From JAJDFU01 sp964641965 (GTDB lineage Bacteria; Bacteroidota; Bacteroidia; Chitinophagales; Saprospiraceae), in contig CAZXLD010000023.1 in the NCBI GenBank assembly GCA_964641965.1, positions 10,048 to 74,047 of the forward strand: 64,000 nt of DNA, in the 5' to 3' direction. Numbering within the stretch: the stretch's first letter is position 1; every line of letters begins with the position of its first letter. The position numbers and the translations under genes are program-made. Shown one piece after another: positions 53,165 through 62,380 of this stretch. A model generated the notes under the pieces. The model saw nothing but the letters and a program-made list of their open reading frames with translations. It did not search any database and was not told the origin of the DNA.

Positions 53165-54127
53165 TTAAAACCATTCAATCACAGTGAGGTAAAGGGGCAT
53201 ACCGAGGGTAATATTAAACGGAAAGGTAATGGCCAATGCCATGGGAAGATATAAGCTTGGATTTGCCTTTGGAGCAGCGATCCGCATAGCAGCGGGTACG
53301 GCAATGTAGGATGCACTCGCTGCTAATATGGAGAAAAGGAACCGATTCCCATCGCTATCCGTAATCCAGCTGCTAATGATGGCGACCAGGCACCCATTGA
53401 TTAAAGGCACTACAATGGCAAACAAAAAAGCAAAATGACCTTTATCCAGGAAGGCGGATAATTTGCGACCGGCCGTGACGCCCATATCTAACAGAAAAAC
53501 AGCTAAAAATCCCTTAAAAATATCGGTAGTAAAAGGTTTGATCCCTTCTGCCTGATGTTCGCTGGCTAAGAAACCGATAACCAGGCTACCCAAGATTAAT
53601 AGGACACTTCCATTGGTCAGGGAATGCTTCAGGACTTCCGGAATTGAGATCTCTTCATCATAGTCTTTCTCAAACAATGCAATTAGCAAAACCCCAATAA
53701 TGATAGACGGAGCCTCCATCAAGGCCATTACAGCTATCATGTGCCCCCCGAACTCAACTTGCTCCATTTCCAGGAAAGAGATCGCAGTCACAAAAGTGAC
53801 GGCACTTACCGACCCATAAGACGCTGCTATAGCACCTGCATTAGAAATACTGAACTTACGCTTTAGTATTAAGAAGGTGTATGCAGGAACCCACAGCGCT
53901 AAAAGAACGCCAAAAAGCAGAGACCAAAATATCTCAGGCCCCATTACGCTGTGCGATAGTTCCTGCCCCCCTTTAAAACCAATGGAAAACAGCAGATATA
54001 GCGAAATAAACTTTGAAGAACTGGGTGGGATCTCTAAATCACTTTTCAATTGCACTGCTACAATACCAAGCATAAAGAAAAGCAGTGCAGGGTTTGTCAA
54101 ATTATCGATCAGAAAGTGTAAATCCAT
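53165..54127 (-). CDS. SbtA-type sodium-dependent bicarbonate transporter
   Basis: 320 aa with about 10 helices in two inverted halves. Family segments are NPALLFFMLGIVAVQLKSDLEIP, SIGFKGGQEL, ASYGSVSAVTFVTAISFL, LLDMGVTAGRKL and LAASASYIAVPAAMRIAAPKANPSLYLP. It is close in length to cyanobacterial SbtA. It takes up bicarbonate with sodium in the inner membrane. Together with the convergent SulP gene it suggests inorganic-carbon uptake for anaplerosis. No PII-like SbtB or carbonic anhydrase gene is in the window. Confidence 0.92.
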   Translation of the reverse strand: MDLHFLIDNLTNPALLFFMLGIVAVQLKSDLEIPPSSSKFISLYLLFSIGFKGGQELSHSVMGPEIFWSLLFGVLLALWVPAYTFLILKRKFSISNAGAIAASYGSVSAVTFVTAISFLEMEQVEFGGHMIAVMALMEAPSIIIGVLLIALFEKDYDEEISIPEVLKHSLTNGSVLLILGSLVIGFLASEHQAEGIKPFTTDIFKGFLAVFLLDMGVTAGRKLSAFLDKGHFAFLFAIVVPLINGCLVAIISSWITDSDGNRFLFSILAASASYIAVPAAMRIAAPKANPSLYLPMALAITFPFNITLGMPLYLTVIEWF

Positions 54128-54212
54128 GTCAGGCAGTTAAAATTCAGGCAGAAAAAAGGAGCCCGCCAGCCAAAGCAAGGGGACTCCTTCAAACTCGTAT
54201 TGCAATTTGAGT

Positions 54213-54527
54213 TCAGTTGGTTCGATAACTAGATGAAAAGAAAGTATTCTTGTCTTCCGGGCGGCCACCATCAAGCACCCCTCCTATAATCAAGGCACCG
54301 AATAACAATCCGAGTGGAAAAATCAGAAATGCATATGTCTGTCCGGTAGCTAAATCAAGTGTGAGCCAGGCGCCGATAAGCATAGTCCATGCCATAACTC
54401 CAAGTCCTGGTAACGCTCTTCGACGACGAACTTCACCATCTGGGGTAATACAGTAGCTCCCTAGTGCGGGCTTGCCATAATTTGTCGCATCCGATTGTTG
54501 GGTCCTTGTGCTTGATTTAGAAAACAT
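54213..54527 (-). CDS. Small membrane protein with two transmembrane helices
   Basis: 104 aa, hydrophilic N-terminus of about 40 residues (RTQQSDATNYGKPALG) followed by two helices (VMAWTMLIGAWLTLDLA and AFLIFPLGLLFGALIIGGVLDG). No family recognised. It is 85 nt upstream of the SbtA gene on the same strand, so it may be cotranscribed and act as a small accessory, though this is only positional. The 54528-54802 gap holds no gene that I can support. Confidence 0.65.
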   Translation of the reverse strand: MFSKSSTRTQQSDATNYGKPALGSYCITPDGEVRRRRALPGLGVMAWTMLIGAWLTLDLATGQTYAFLIFPLGLLFGALIIGGVLDGGRPEDKNTFFSSSYRTN

Positions 54528-54802
54528 TTGAATTGATTTAAAAGTCTTACCGTCCTAAAGGCTCATTAATTAGTCTCGGGTTATTCGAAAGAATCTGTTT
54601 GTTGGCCTTGGACATATCCATTTTATAGTGCTGACCAGCTATTGCCAACCATAAAAAGGTATTCCAGGTGTATGTAAAACATTCCTATTGCATCCCCAGA
54701 ATACATCCGAACAACTCAGGGGCTTCTTTACCCCAGAATTGATCCTCAACTATGTATTCCAAAGATGCATTTGGCATTGCGCAGTTTCTTTTGTTATTCT
54801 GT

Positions 54803-56236
54803 TTATTGGCCTTGTCCAAGTGAGAATCCTCTAACTCCATCAAATTCGTAGAGGTTTTCCGTCTTGATAACATCTACACCAAGTCCTATGGCTTCTTTCA
54901 AGATTTTGGGAATACTTACTTTCTTAGCCGGTGAACCATTTACTACTTCATACCGGCAGCGCCAATGATCTGTACAAAAGGTTTCTTCCATGCCTTCGGG
55001 CCATACTTTTACACCCCGATTGGTGATCATAGTGAGTTTAATGTCTTGATTAAGCAGTTCTAAGGTCTGAGCTAATTCATCCGGATCACTTCCTTTCCAA
55101 TCTACAAATACATCAACTCCTTTCAGGACTTTTTGCGCCGGCTTCCTGCGTTGGTAAGTTGGAATATTCAATTGAACATCTCGTGCATACTCCGCCAGCA
55201 ATAATTGCTTTGGTTTTTGGCCTAGTCGACTGATAACGGCTTCAGCAAATTCTTGGGTGCCTACCTTCTGTTTGCTCACAGATGATTTGAAAATATCCGG
55301 GGTATGGATTCCATCCTCGATAGTACAAGACCAGGCATTTTTAATCTTTTCAGCTACATCTTGTTGGCCAATGTGGTTGAGCATCATCACTGCTGCCCGA
55401 AGAAGACCGGAAGGGTTGGCAATCCCTTGACCTGCAATGTCAGGTGCAGAACCGTGAATCGCTTCAAACATGGCACAGGCTGCTCCGATATTGGCCGAAC
55501 CGGCAAGACCTACAGACCCGGAGATTTCGGCTGTCACATCAGAAACCACATCCCCATACAAGTTGGGCATTACCACAACATCAAAGCGCTCAGGCTGGTC
55601 GGCTAGCTTAGCTACGCCTATGTCGATGATCCAGCTTTCGGATTCAATGTCCGGATATTCCTGTGCGATTTCTTTAAAGACTCGGTGAAAGAGTCCATCG
55701 GTTAGCTTCATGATATTATCCTTCACAAAGCAGCTTACTTTCTTGCGTTTGTATAAGCGAGCGTATTCGAAAGCATACCGAACAATTTTTTCTGACCCCG
55801 GGCGGGTGATCAGTTTCAAGCATTGCACTACCTCATCGGTCTGTTGGTGTTCAATCCCAGCATATAGATCCTCTTCATTCTCCCGTATAACGACGACGTC
55901 CATTTTCGGATGCTTGGTCTGAACAAAGGGATAGAAACTTTTGCAAGGGCGTATATTCGCGTAAAGTCCGAGTGATTTTCGGAGGGTCACGTTTAGACTT
56001 TTGTAGCCCCCGCCTTGGGGCGTTGTAATCGGACTTTTCAGGAAGACCTTATTGCGACGGATACTATCCCAGGCTGCTCGGCTTATGCCGCTACTGTTTC
56101 CAGATCGGTACACTTTTTCACCGACCTCAATTTCTTCCCATTGAATCCGGGCTTGTGCAGCTTTTAAAATGGATAAGGTAGCGTCCATAATTTCTGGGCC
56201 TATGCCGTCTCCTTTGGCGATGGTAATGGTTTGCAT
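54803..56236 (-). CDS. icd: NADP-type isocitrate dehydrogenase with C-terminal extension
   Basis: 477 aa from the ATG at 56236 (MQTITIAKGDGIGPEIM); an upstream start at 56266 is possible but adds an uncharacteristic sequence. It oxidises isocitrate to 2-oxoglutarate in the TCA cycle. Diagnostic parts are the TTPQGGGYKSLNVTLRKSLGLYANIRP substrate loop, VVIRENEEDLYAGIEH, the Lys-Asp pair in FVKDNIMKLTDGLF, NLYGDVVSDVTAEISGSVGLAGSANIG and EAIHGSAPDIAG. The last 140 residues form the extra domain seen in Thermus-type isocitrate dehydrogenases. Cofactor choice is not read with certainty. Its start faces the lysR operator region at 56282-56334. Confidence 0.9.
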   Translation of the reverse strand: MQTITIAKGDGIGPEIMDATLSILKAAQARIQWEEIEVGEKVYRSGNSSGISRAAWDSIRRNKVFLKSPITTPQGGGYKSLNVTLRKSLGLYANIRPCKSFYPFVQTKHPKMDVVVIRENEEDLYAGIEHQQTDEVVQCLKLITRPGSEKIVRYAFEYARLYKRKKVSCFVKDNIMKLTDGLFHRVFKEIAQEYPDIESESWIIDIGVAKLADQPERFDVVVMPNLYGDVVSDVTAEISGSVGLAGSANIGAACAMFEAIHGSAPDIAGQGIANPSGLLRAAVMMLNHIGQQDVAEKIKNAWSCTIEDGIHTPDIFKSSVSKQKVGTQEFAEAVISRLGQKPKQLLLAEYARDVQLNIPTYQRRKPAQKVLKGVDVFVDWKGSDPDELAQTLELLNQDIKLTMITNRGVKVWPEGMEETFCTDHWRCRYEVVNGSPAKKVSIPKILKEAIGLGVDVIKTENLYEFDGVRGFSLGQGQ

Positions 56237-56281
56237 TCTTTGTTCGTTTATGATTTCTTGACGCAAAACTGAGGGTATTAG

Positions 56282-56334
56282 TTCATAAATTATTATTTTT
56301 GTTTATAATTCATGTCATAACTAAAATTTATGAA
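56282..56334. promoter_or_regulatory. Operator/promoter of the truncated lysR and icd
   Basis: TTCATAA (56282-56288), TCATAA (56315-56320) and TTATGAA (56328-56334, overlapping the ATG) are present; the outer pair extends to a 10-bp perfect inverted repeat (56282-56291 and 56325-56334). A TATTTTTG promoter box lies at 56294-56301. The three motifs have the same offsets (0, 33 and 46 nt) as at 60961-61013. Confidence 0.75.
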
Positions 56335-56575
56335 TTATACCCTTCACCAACTACATATTCTCCTGGAAGTAGTTCGCCATGAGAGCATCACGAAGGCGGC
56401 CAAGGAGTTACACATGACCCAACCGGCCGTCTCCATTCAGCTGAAAAATTTTCACGTACATAAACAGGTTGAAGAATCAGATAAGGGAATGCAACTCAGG
56501 TATGATAGCGTTACATTTATCTTAAAACCGGGTATTTACCCTAGTTTCAAGGATAAAATCTACTTGAGTAGGTAG
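56330..56575 (+). pseudogene. Truncated lysR (helix-turn-helix part only)
   Basis: 81 codons. Residues 1-41 (TKAAKELHMTQPAVSIQLKNF and before) match the start of the complete regulator at 61009-61926 almost residue for residue. After codon 41 the sequence no longer resembles any LysR, and the effector domain is absent. Synonymous changes are many, so this is not a very recent duplicate. The promoter is intact. It is divergent from icd, the usual place for its LysR regulator. A short DNA-binding peptide acting as a competitor is an outside possibility; a broken gene is more likely. Confidence 0.85.
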
Positions 56576-56624
56576 GGAGAATTTACGGAGGGTTTATTCT
56601 GGAAAAGGAACAAGTCAGTCTAGC

Positions 56625-58058
56625 TCACAGATATATATAAGCAGATGTTATGCTTAAAAATAATCCGAAACATCCAAGGACAAGGGCTTTATCCTGAAAG
56701 ATCCGGTAAGCTCCTATAGCCATCAAAATAGCCAAAGCAGGGTATGCAGGCATCAAATATCTATTGATTGGCAACAATACCAAGACTGGTAGTGCAACCG
56801 CTAAAAGCCAGAATAATATAATTTTATGGTTCCAAAATCGACTATTCGATTTAGAATAGAAAAGAAAGTGTAATAACCCAAATCCAATTATTGGAAGATT
56901 GTAAAGACCAATCGAGGATGGAAGGTAAACAATCCAAGACAGGAACATCATTTTAATTCGCCAAGGTTCGAAATAAAAATTATCTTTTATAATTATCAAG
57001 CCCTCATTGGCTACAACATTGGACCCCATATATTGGATAATCTGGCTTATTTGCTTTTGAAAAACTCCTGTATTACTTGAAAAAATAATCCAAGGTAAAA
57101 TCAAGACTAAAGGAAAAGCAAAAATTAAAAATAAATAAAAAAAGCGAGACTGGTAATTTATGTATGAATCAACCTGGAGAGAAGGTTTGAATATAAGTTT
57201 ACCAAATGGCCATAAAACCAAAGCAAAAATAAAAGGAAAAATTAAAACCATTGTATATTTACTTAAGAGTCCCAATGTCAATCCAATACACACGAAAAAG
57301 GACAAGACTAACCCATTTCTACTTATCCTATCCGCGGACTCACTTAATTTTATAAGTAGGAGAACTGTGAGAACTAAAAAAAAGCTCACATAAATATCAT
57401 TACTCGTTAATATATTAAATAGGTAAAAATATCTTATTTCGAAAAGAAAAATCACACTTAGCAAAGCAATTTTTATACTATACAATTTTTGTGCTATCAT
57501 GAAGGTACAGACCGCAATCCCTATCCCAAATAAAACGGATAATAATCGAAGGGTAGTGAAAATACTCAATCCAGATAGTTTACTTAACTCTCCAGTAAAA
57601 ATAATTGGCAAAGGTGGATGTTGCCTCCCCAACCAAGGAATTTCATTATAATGAGAAAAAAAATACTCCCAACCATTTTCTAAATAAAAATATACAGCCC
57701 AATGGAAGGAATGGCCATCAGTCCAGGGTTTTTGAGCATATAAAAGATAAGCAAATATAGAGCTAATAATCAACATATAAAGAACTCCGTAAACTTGTAA
57801 TTTCATGTCCAATTCTGACCATCCTATTTGATTTGAAATCCTTACGAAGGTTTTTAAAACCCTGTCAATAATAGGGTGTAAAAAATAGATGATTACGAAT
57901 CCAATACATGCTATTATAATTGAATAAAAAATAGACTTATAACCGTCTCCATTATCAATAGCAGCCCCTCTCATTAAAAAATAAGAGCTATGTAAAGCTA
58001 ACATAACTAACAGATAGTCACTCAGCTTTCCCCATTCCTTACCATCGATGTTTTGCAT
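56625..58058 (-). CDS. GT39-like polytopic glycosyltransferase
   Basis: 477 aa with about 11 helices, AT-rich. The first periplasmic loop has PWTDGHSFHWAVYFYLENG followed by PWLGRQHPPLPIIFTGEL: an acidic residue and an HPP motif as in PMT/ArnT enzymes that use polyprenyl-phosphate sugars. Its first 37 nt overlap the end of the FAD oxidoreductase gene (58022-58058), so it is the last gene of a three-gene operon. The substrate is not readable. Base composition is visibly lower in GC than the rest of the window. Confidence 0.8.
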   Translation of the reverse strand: MQNIDGKEWGKLSDYLLVMLALHSSYFLMRGAAIDNGDGYKSIFYSIIIACIGFVIIYFLHPIIDRVLKTFVRISNQIGWSELDMKLQVYGVLYMLIISSIFAYLLYAQKPWTDGHSFHWAVYFYLENGWEYFFSHYNEIPWLGRQHPPLPIIFTGELSKLSGLSIFTTLRLLSVLFGIGIAVCTFMIAQKLYSIKIALLSVIFLFEIRYFYLFNILTSNDIYVSFFLVLTVLLLIKLSESADRISRNGLVLSFFVCIGLTLGLLSKYTMVLIFPFIFALVLWPFGKLIFKPSLQVDSYINYQSRFFYLFLIFAFPLVLILPWIIFSSNTGVFQKQISQIIQYMGSNVVANEGLIIIKDNFYFEPWRIKMMFLSWIVYLPSSIGLYNLPIIGFGLLHFLFYSKSNSRFWNHKIILFWLLAVALPVLVLLPINRYLMPAYPALAILMAIGAYRIFQDKALVLGCFGLFLSITSAYIYL

Positions 58059-59539
58059 GCTTTTTTATTTCCATCTACTCTAACTGGAATCCCACGATCT
58101 AAAACTTTTCCCCTATCTAAGTCTTCCTGATATTTTCTTTCCGTATTTACTGACCAGACATCGTAGTTTTTTCCAAAAAGATTGCGAGCTGCATAAATAC
58201 CCGTAAGCATTGAATGGTCCTGATTATTATATCTGTGTAGACCATTTCTACCAATCGTTTGAAGGTTTTGAAATTGTTGTAAATAGGCTTTTATTTTTTC
58301 CACATTATGAACGTAGTTGATGTCATATACAGGATAAGCCTTTTTCATTCGAATTACTGATCCATCAAGGACTTCATTGGGTTTGATCAAATTTATTTGA
58401 GTGCATTCTCGGACGCCAAGATCAGTTAACCATTTATTGGGCCAATTCCATTCCGGGTCGTTTTCCCAAAGAAAATATTCTAAGCCCAGCGTGCTATGTT
58501 TAGGATTGGATACCATATCCGGACTCCAATTCTTATAGTTCTGGATTCGACCAAGCTTTACTTCTGGTGTATGAACATATATCCAGTTATCCGGAAATAC
58601 TTCTTCTCTGTTGATCGTCAATACCACCGTGAAGTAATCACGATAACGGAGGGATTTTGCGGCTTTTATCACATCTTCAGGAGGAAGTGGGTCCATACAT
58701 AGAATCATTTCTCTAAGCGGCATACTCGAGATATATTCTTCACTCCGATAACTGGTTTGTTCTCCTTTTTTATTTTCTGCAATAACATGGATTACCTCAT
58801 TCTTATGATGTCGGATTTTATTCACCCGCTCCCCAAGTAAGATGGAACTGCCCTGATTCTCCAGAAAATTTTGGCAATATTCCCACATCATACCTGGTCC
58901 AAGCCGAGGGTATTTAAAACGATCAATGATGGTCGTGATTACTTCTCCTTTGGTATTCTTGGCAGAGGTAAAGAATGCATTTCGAATCGCCTCCGATAGC
59001 GAGAAGTTTTTAATTCGTTGACTGGCCCAGTCTGCTGAAATATCCGTGCATTTCATTCCCCATACTTTTTCAGTGTAGGTCTTAAAGAATATTTCGTAAA
59101 GTTTGGAACCAAAACGATTAGTCACCCACTGTTCAAAGTTCTCTTGGGATTGAGTAGCTTGAGGAAAAGCTTTAATCCAGGCATAACTAAATATCACGTG
59201 CAATGATTCTTGCAACCCTAATCCCGATATTGCATTTAAGGGTTTTAGAGGATAATCAAAAAAATGCTCCTTATATAAAATTCGAGATAAACGATCTCTG
59301 GTCAAAAATTCATCTCCCAGAATTTCGTCCCAAACTTCATTTATATAAGGGACCTTGGAAAAAAACCTATGACCTCCAATATCAAAGCGATTACCCTTGT
59401 AGTTGATAGTTTTAGAGATTCCTCCAACTTGGGTATCACTTTCAAGAAGTAGGCTTTTCTTACCATACTTCTCTAGTTCGTAGGCTGCAGTTAAGCCAGC
59501 GGGGCCTGCTCCAAATATGATTACCGGATTCTTGCTCAC
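58022..59539 (-). CDS. NAD(P)/FAD-dependent oxidoreductase, UDP-galactopyranose-mutase-like
   Basis: 505 aa. The FAD-binding dinucleotide motif is IIFGAGPAGLTAAYELEKYGKKSLLLE, followed by GGISKTINYKGNRFDIGGHRFFSK, the GG doublet of the UDP-galactopyranose-mutase/amine-oxidase group. The C-terminal NLQTIGRNGLHRYNNQDHSMLTG stretch holds the second FAD-contacting region. In this group are enzymes acting on nucleotide sugars or polyprenyl intermediates; I cannot choose one. It overlaps the GT2 gene by 4 nt and the GT39-like gene by 37 nt. Confidence 0.86.
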   Translation of the reverse strand: MSKNPVIIFGAGPAGLTAAYELEKYGKKSLLLESDTQVGGISKTINYKGNRFDIGGHRFFSKVPYINEVWDEILGDEFLTRDRLSRILYKEHFFDYPLKPLNAISGLGLQESLHVIFSYAWIKAFPQATQSQENFEQWVTNRFGSKLYEIFFKTYTEKVWGMKCTDISADWASQRIKNFSLSEAIRNAFFTSAKNTKGEVITTIIDRFKYPRLGPGMMWEYCQNFLENQGSSILLGERVNKIRHHKNEVIHVIAENKKGEQTSYRSEEYISSMPLREMILCMDPLPPEDVIKAAKSLRYRDYFTVVLTINREEVFPDNWIYVHTPEVKLGRIQNYKNWSPDMVSNPKHSTLGLEYFLWENDPEWNWPNKWLTDLGVRECTQINLIKPNEVLDGSVIRMKKAYPVYDINYVHNVEKIKAYLQQFQNLQTIGRNGLHRYNNQDHSMLTGIYAARNLFGKNYDVWSVNTERKYQEDLDRGKVLDRGIPVRVDGNKKACKTSMVRNGES

Positions 59540-60570
59540 TTGCCCATGATTCTTGGTTCGGTGGTCAACATCTGTTTTGATATTGATGTACCGTTATCAA
59601 TTAAGTAATACTTAAAAAGTCCAACTATAAATGCAGTTCCACACAAAAAATAAAAGAGAATGTGCCAGGGTATAACTTTCACCGTGAACACCGGGCCTCT
59701 TAATCGAAAGAAAAACCGATATATAGATAAATTCAATAAAAAGTATACAACTAAAAAGAACAAGGCGAAAAGTAATGATAGAGGCTCTAAAAATCCGGAT
59801 ATTGCAAATATAAGTACGAGAAAAAGGGAGACGGTACTCGCCCTGTCAGTGTTCTTGACATTTAAATCGTTGCCAACATCATTATTTTGAAGCAATAATT
59901 CCGTCCAGGGAAGTGCTCGTTTGAAGAAATCAACTGTTAACATGGAATTTGCTCCCCATTCCTTCAAATGAGTAACCTGGATTTGCTTTGCTAAACGAAT
60001 GGAATACCCTTCTTTTTTCAATCGATATCCTAATTCGATATCCTCAATGGAAGGATCCGGATATCTTTCACCATCAAAACCGCCTACTGCGTGAAACGCA
60101 TCTTTTCGGATTGCTCCACAACCGGACCAAAATGTAAATGCTTGCTCTTTACCATTTTGATGTACAAAATGATGCAATAAATTCCGGTACTGGGATAGGA
60201 AATTAGGTTTGGATGGACTCGTGTCGTACGAACCAAAAAGAGCATCAATTCCAGGGTTGTTATCAAACTCTGATTGAATCTGAGAAACAATATCCTTGGA
60301 TACTATAATATCTGAATCAACAAATAGAAGAAGATCTCCAGAAGCATTAGCAGCACCCAGGTTGCGTGCCACTCCAGGGCCAGCTTTTTTTCCCGTGGAC
60401 AGTTGAGTGATTCCACACGAGGAAAAACAGGATGGCAACTCCACCTCCTCTCCATCCGAAACTAAAATGATTTCAAATGGCTGTGGATCTGACTCAACAA
60501 AAGACTTTATACTGGCTTCCAACACGTTTTTACACTGTTCTTCATGAACAGGTATAATCATGGTAATCAT
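59536..60570 (-). CDS. Family 2 glycosyltransferase with C-terminal membrane helices
   Basis: 344 aa. The GT-A domain has MIIPVHEE, VARNLGAANASGD, a DxD in LLFVDSDIIVSKDI and the acceptor region GFDGERYPDPSIEDIELGYR. Three or four hydrophobic helices follow residue 245. It transfers a sugar from a nucleotide donor, facing the cytoplasm. First gene of the AT-rich operon. Confidence 0.88.
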   Translation of the reverse strand: MITMIIPVHEEQCKNVLEASIKSFVESDPQPFEIILVSDGEEVELPSCFSSCGITQLSTGKKAGPGVARNLGAANASGDLLLFVDSDIIVSKDIVSQIQSEFDNNPGIDALFGSYDTSPSKPNFLSQYRNLLHHFVHQNGKEQAFTFWSGCGAIRKDAFHAVGGFDGERYPDPSIEDIELGYRLKKEGYSIRLAKQIQVTHLKEWGANSMLTVDFFKRALPWTELLLQNNDVGNDLNVKNTDRASTVSLFLVLIFAISGFLEPLSLLFALFFLVVYFLLNLSIYRFFFRLRGPVFTVKVIPWHILFYFLCGTAFIVGLFKYYLIDNGTSISKQMLTTEPRIMGK

Positions 60571-60960
60571 CGGCTACGGTAATGGTGTAAATTTCCCAGA
60601 CTCTTAATTTCAATGGCTAAAGGAGTCATTGAATATTATGCAAGTCGACTTGGTGAGAAGAGTCGGGTTAACAGGAAAAAAAATTCAGAGGTATGTAGAT
60701 TCCCACCTCTAATTTATCAAAATTAGGAATGGAATATGTAAGAATCAATAAATCAAGGTATGATCAGTTGGCTGATATGGAAGATTGGCAGTATTAATCG
60801 ATTCCAACCATGCAACCCGAAACCACATCAGGGAACATAGCCGGGATGGAATGAACATCTCTGAATTGTATCCCTTAACCCAAACGTGGGCTTCAAAACA
60901 TAGTTAAGAGAAGAAGCTTCCATCCTTACCGAATTTGGAACCAGCACACAGCAGTTTCTA
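60571..60960. other. Intergenic stretch between the GT2 gene and lysR
   Basis: About 390 nt. No ORF, tRNA or repeat that I can support; the leader of the minus-strand glycan operon must lie here. The first 90 nt are AT-rich and the remainder is unremarkable. Confidence 0.6.
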
Positions 60961-61013
60961 TTCATAAATCTTTACTTTGGGTTTCAAACTTAATCATAAG
61001 AACAACTTATGAA
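60961..61013 (+). promoter_or_regulatory. Operator/promoter of the complete lysR
   Basis: TTCATAA (60961-60967), TCATAA (60994-60999) and TTATGAA (61007-61013, overlapping the start). The offsets are identical to those at 56282-56334, and a TACTTTGG box aligns with TATTTTTG there. Autoregulation by the encoded protein is the simplest reading. Confidence 0.72.
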
Positions 61014-61926
61014 TTACACCCTTCATCAGTTACAAATTCTACTTGCAGTAGTCCGACAGGAAAGTATAACTAAGGCTGCTCGGGAGTTACATATGACGCA
61101 GCCAGCTGTTTCCATCCAGCTTAAAAACTTTCAATCGCAATTCGATATTCCCCTCACCGAGGTAATTGGGAAAAAGCTGTATGTCACAGATTTTGGGCGG
61201 TCTATTGCGGAAATAGCTGAAAACATACTTAAAGAGGCCGATGCGATCAAATATAAAACTCGAGAATTTAAGGGTCTATTGGCCGGGAGGTTAAAGGTAT
61301 CCTCCGCCTCTACCGGCAAGTATGTGATGCCCTATTTTTTGAGTGGTTTTATGGAAAAATACAGAGGCGTCGAATTGGTGCTTGATGTGACCAACAAAAT
61401 GAAAGTAATTAACAGCCTCCGCAAAAATGAGATTGATTTTGCGCTGGTCTCAGTCCTTCCGGAAGATTTGGCAATAAAGGAGGAGAAGCTGTTGGAGAAT
61501 AAACTATACCTGGTAGGGAATACACAAACATTAGAAAAGGACCGCCCACTAATTTTTAGGGAAAAAGGTTCAGCTACCCGGATGGCTATGGATAAATACT
61601 TCAACTATGAGCAATCCAATAAAAAGATCGAATTGACCTCCAATGAGGCAGTTAAACAGGCCTTAATTGCCGGATTGGGCTATTCTGTGATACCATTAAT
61701 TGGTCTCAAAAACTCCTTATCGAATGGTGACTTATGCATTATCCCTTCCCCCGGTTTACCGATTACGACCAGCTGGCGATTGGTATGGTTAAAAGAGAAA
61801 AAACTGTCACCTGTAGCAGAAGCTTACTTACAATATATCCGAGAAGAGAAAGAAAGGATCATTCAAGATCAGTTTCAGTGGTATTTGGAATATACCAATG
61901 CACAAACCAAGGCTGAGCCTAATTAA
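61009..61926 (+). CDS. LysR-family transcriptional regulator (CbbR/CysB-like type)
   Basis: 305 aa, complete. The N-terminal winged helix-turn-helix (residues 1-60: SITKAARELHMTQPAVSIQLKNF) is followed by a linker helix and an effector-binding domain (about 90-290) with two alpha/beta lobes (VSSASTGKYVMPYFLSGF, GSATRMAMDKYF, GLGYSVIPLIGL). It is inferred to activate genes with the 56282-type operator, icd among them. A truncated copy lies at 56330. It fits the neighbourhood of bicarbonate and TCA genes, where CbbR-like regulators are often found. Confidence 0.92.
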   Translation: MNYTLHQLQILLAVVRQESITKAARELHMTQPAVSIQLKNFQSQFDIPLTEVIGKKLYVTDFGRSIAEIAENILKEADAIKYKTREFKGLLAGRLKVSSASTGKYVMPYFLSGFMEKYRGVELVLDVTNKMKVINSLRKNEIDFALVSVLPEDLAIKEEKLLENKLYLVGNTQTLEKDRPLIFREKGSATRMAMDKYFNYEQSNKKIELTSNEAVKQALIAGLGYSVIPLIGLKNSLSNGDLCIIPSPGLPITTSWRLVWLKEKKLSPVAEAYLQYIREEKERIIQDQFQWYLEYTNAQTKAEPN

Positions 61927-61949
61927 GATAAATTGATTGGGTTGTGGTC

Positions 61950-62240
61950 CTAATTTTTATAGATCAGAGACTCTTCCAGGAACTCCTTGTTTAAGATTGC
62001 TAACTCAAATGTATTGGCAGGTGGTCTGAAATACTGCTCCAGAGCATTGAGCTCGATTCGTTTTTGAAGCATATCGACTTGTTCCTGATAAGTCCGCATC
62101 GCTTCATTCTGTGTCCGAATAAGCTGGCTATAGGCGATACTCTTTGCTTCTTCCTCCTGAATTCGTTGGAGCAATTGATAGTGAAGCAAAAGCAGAACCA
62201 CCAAAAGAGATAACAATGAAATTACTATCACAAACCACAT
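61950..62240 (-). CDS. Small membrane-anchored coiled-coil protein
   Basis: 96 aa. One N-terminal transmembrane helix (about residues 3-20, FVIVISLLSLLVVLLLL) precedes a coiled coil (about 25-68) rich in Gln, Glu and Arg. The last 25 residues are loose. No family recognised. It ends 23 nt after the convergent lysR stop, so expression from its own promoter is expected. Confidence 0.65.
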   Translation of the reverse strand: MWFVIVISLLSLLVVLLLLHYQLLQRIQEEEAKSIAYSQLIRTQNEAMRTYQEQVDMLQKRIELNALEQYFRPPANTFELAILNKEFLEESLIYKN

Positions 62241-62380
62241 AAGATCAAGGCATTATTAGAATTGGGACGATTAACGGCTGGAAAGTAACAAAGAAAAAAT
62301 ACTATTTTTTAATTGAATCAGCTGCTTTTCTTTTGACCCATCAATTTTAACTAGGCAAGAAAAGCTTCAAGCCTATGCCT

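Noticed and set aside
54685..54777. Possible 30-codon peptide downstream of icd
   Set aside because: No start signal, no homologue I know and too short to support.
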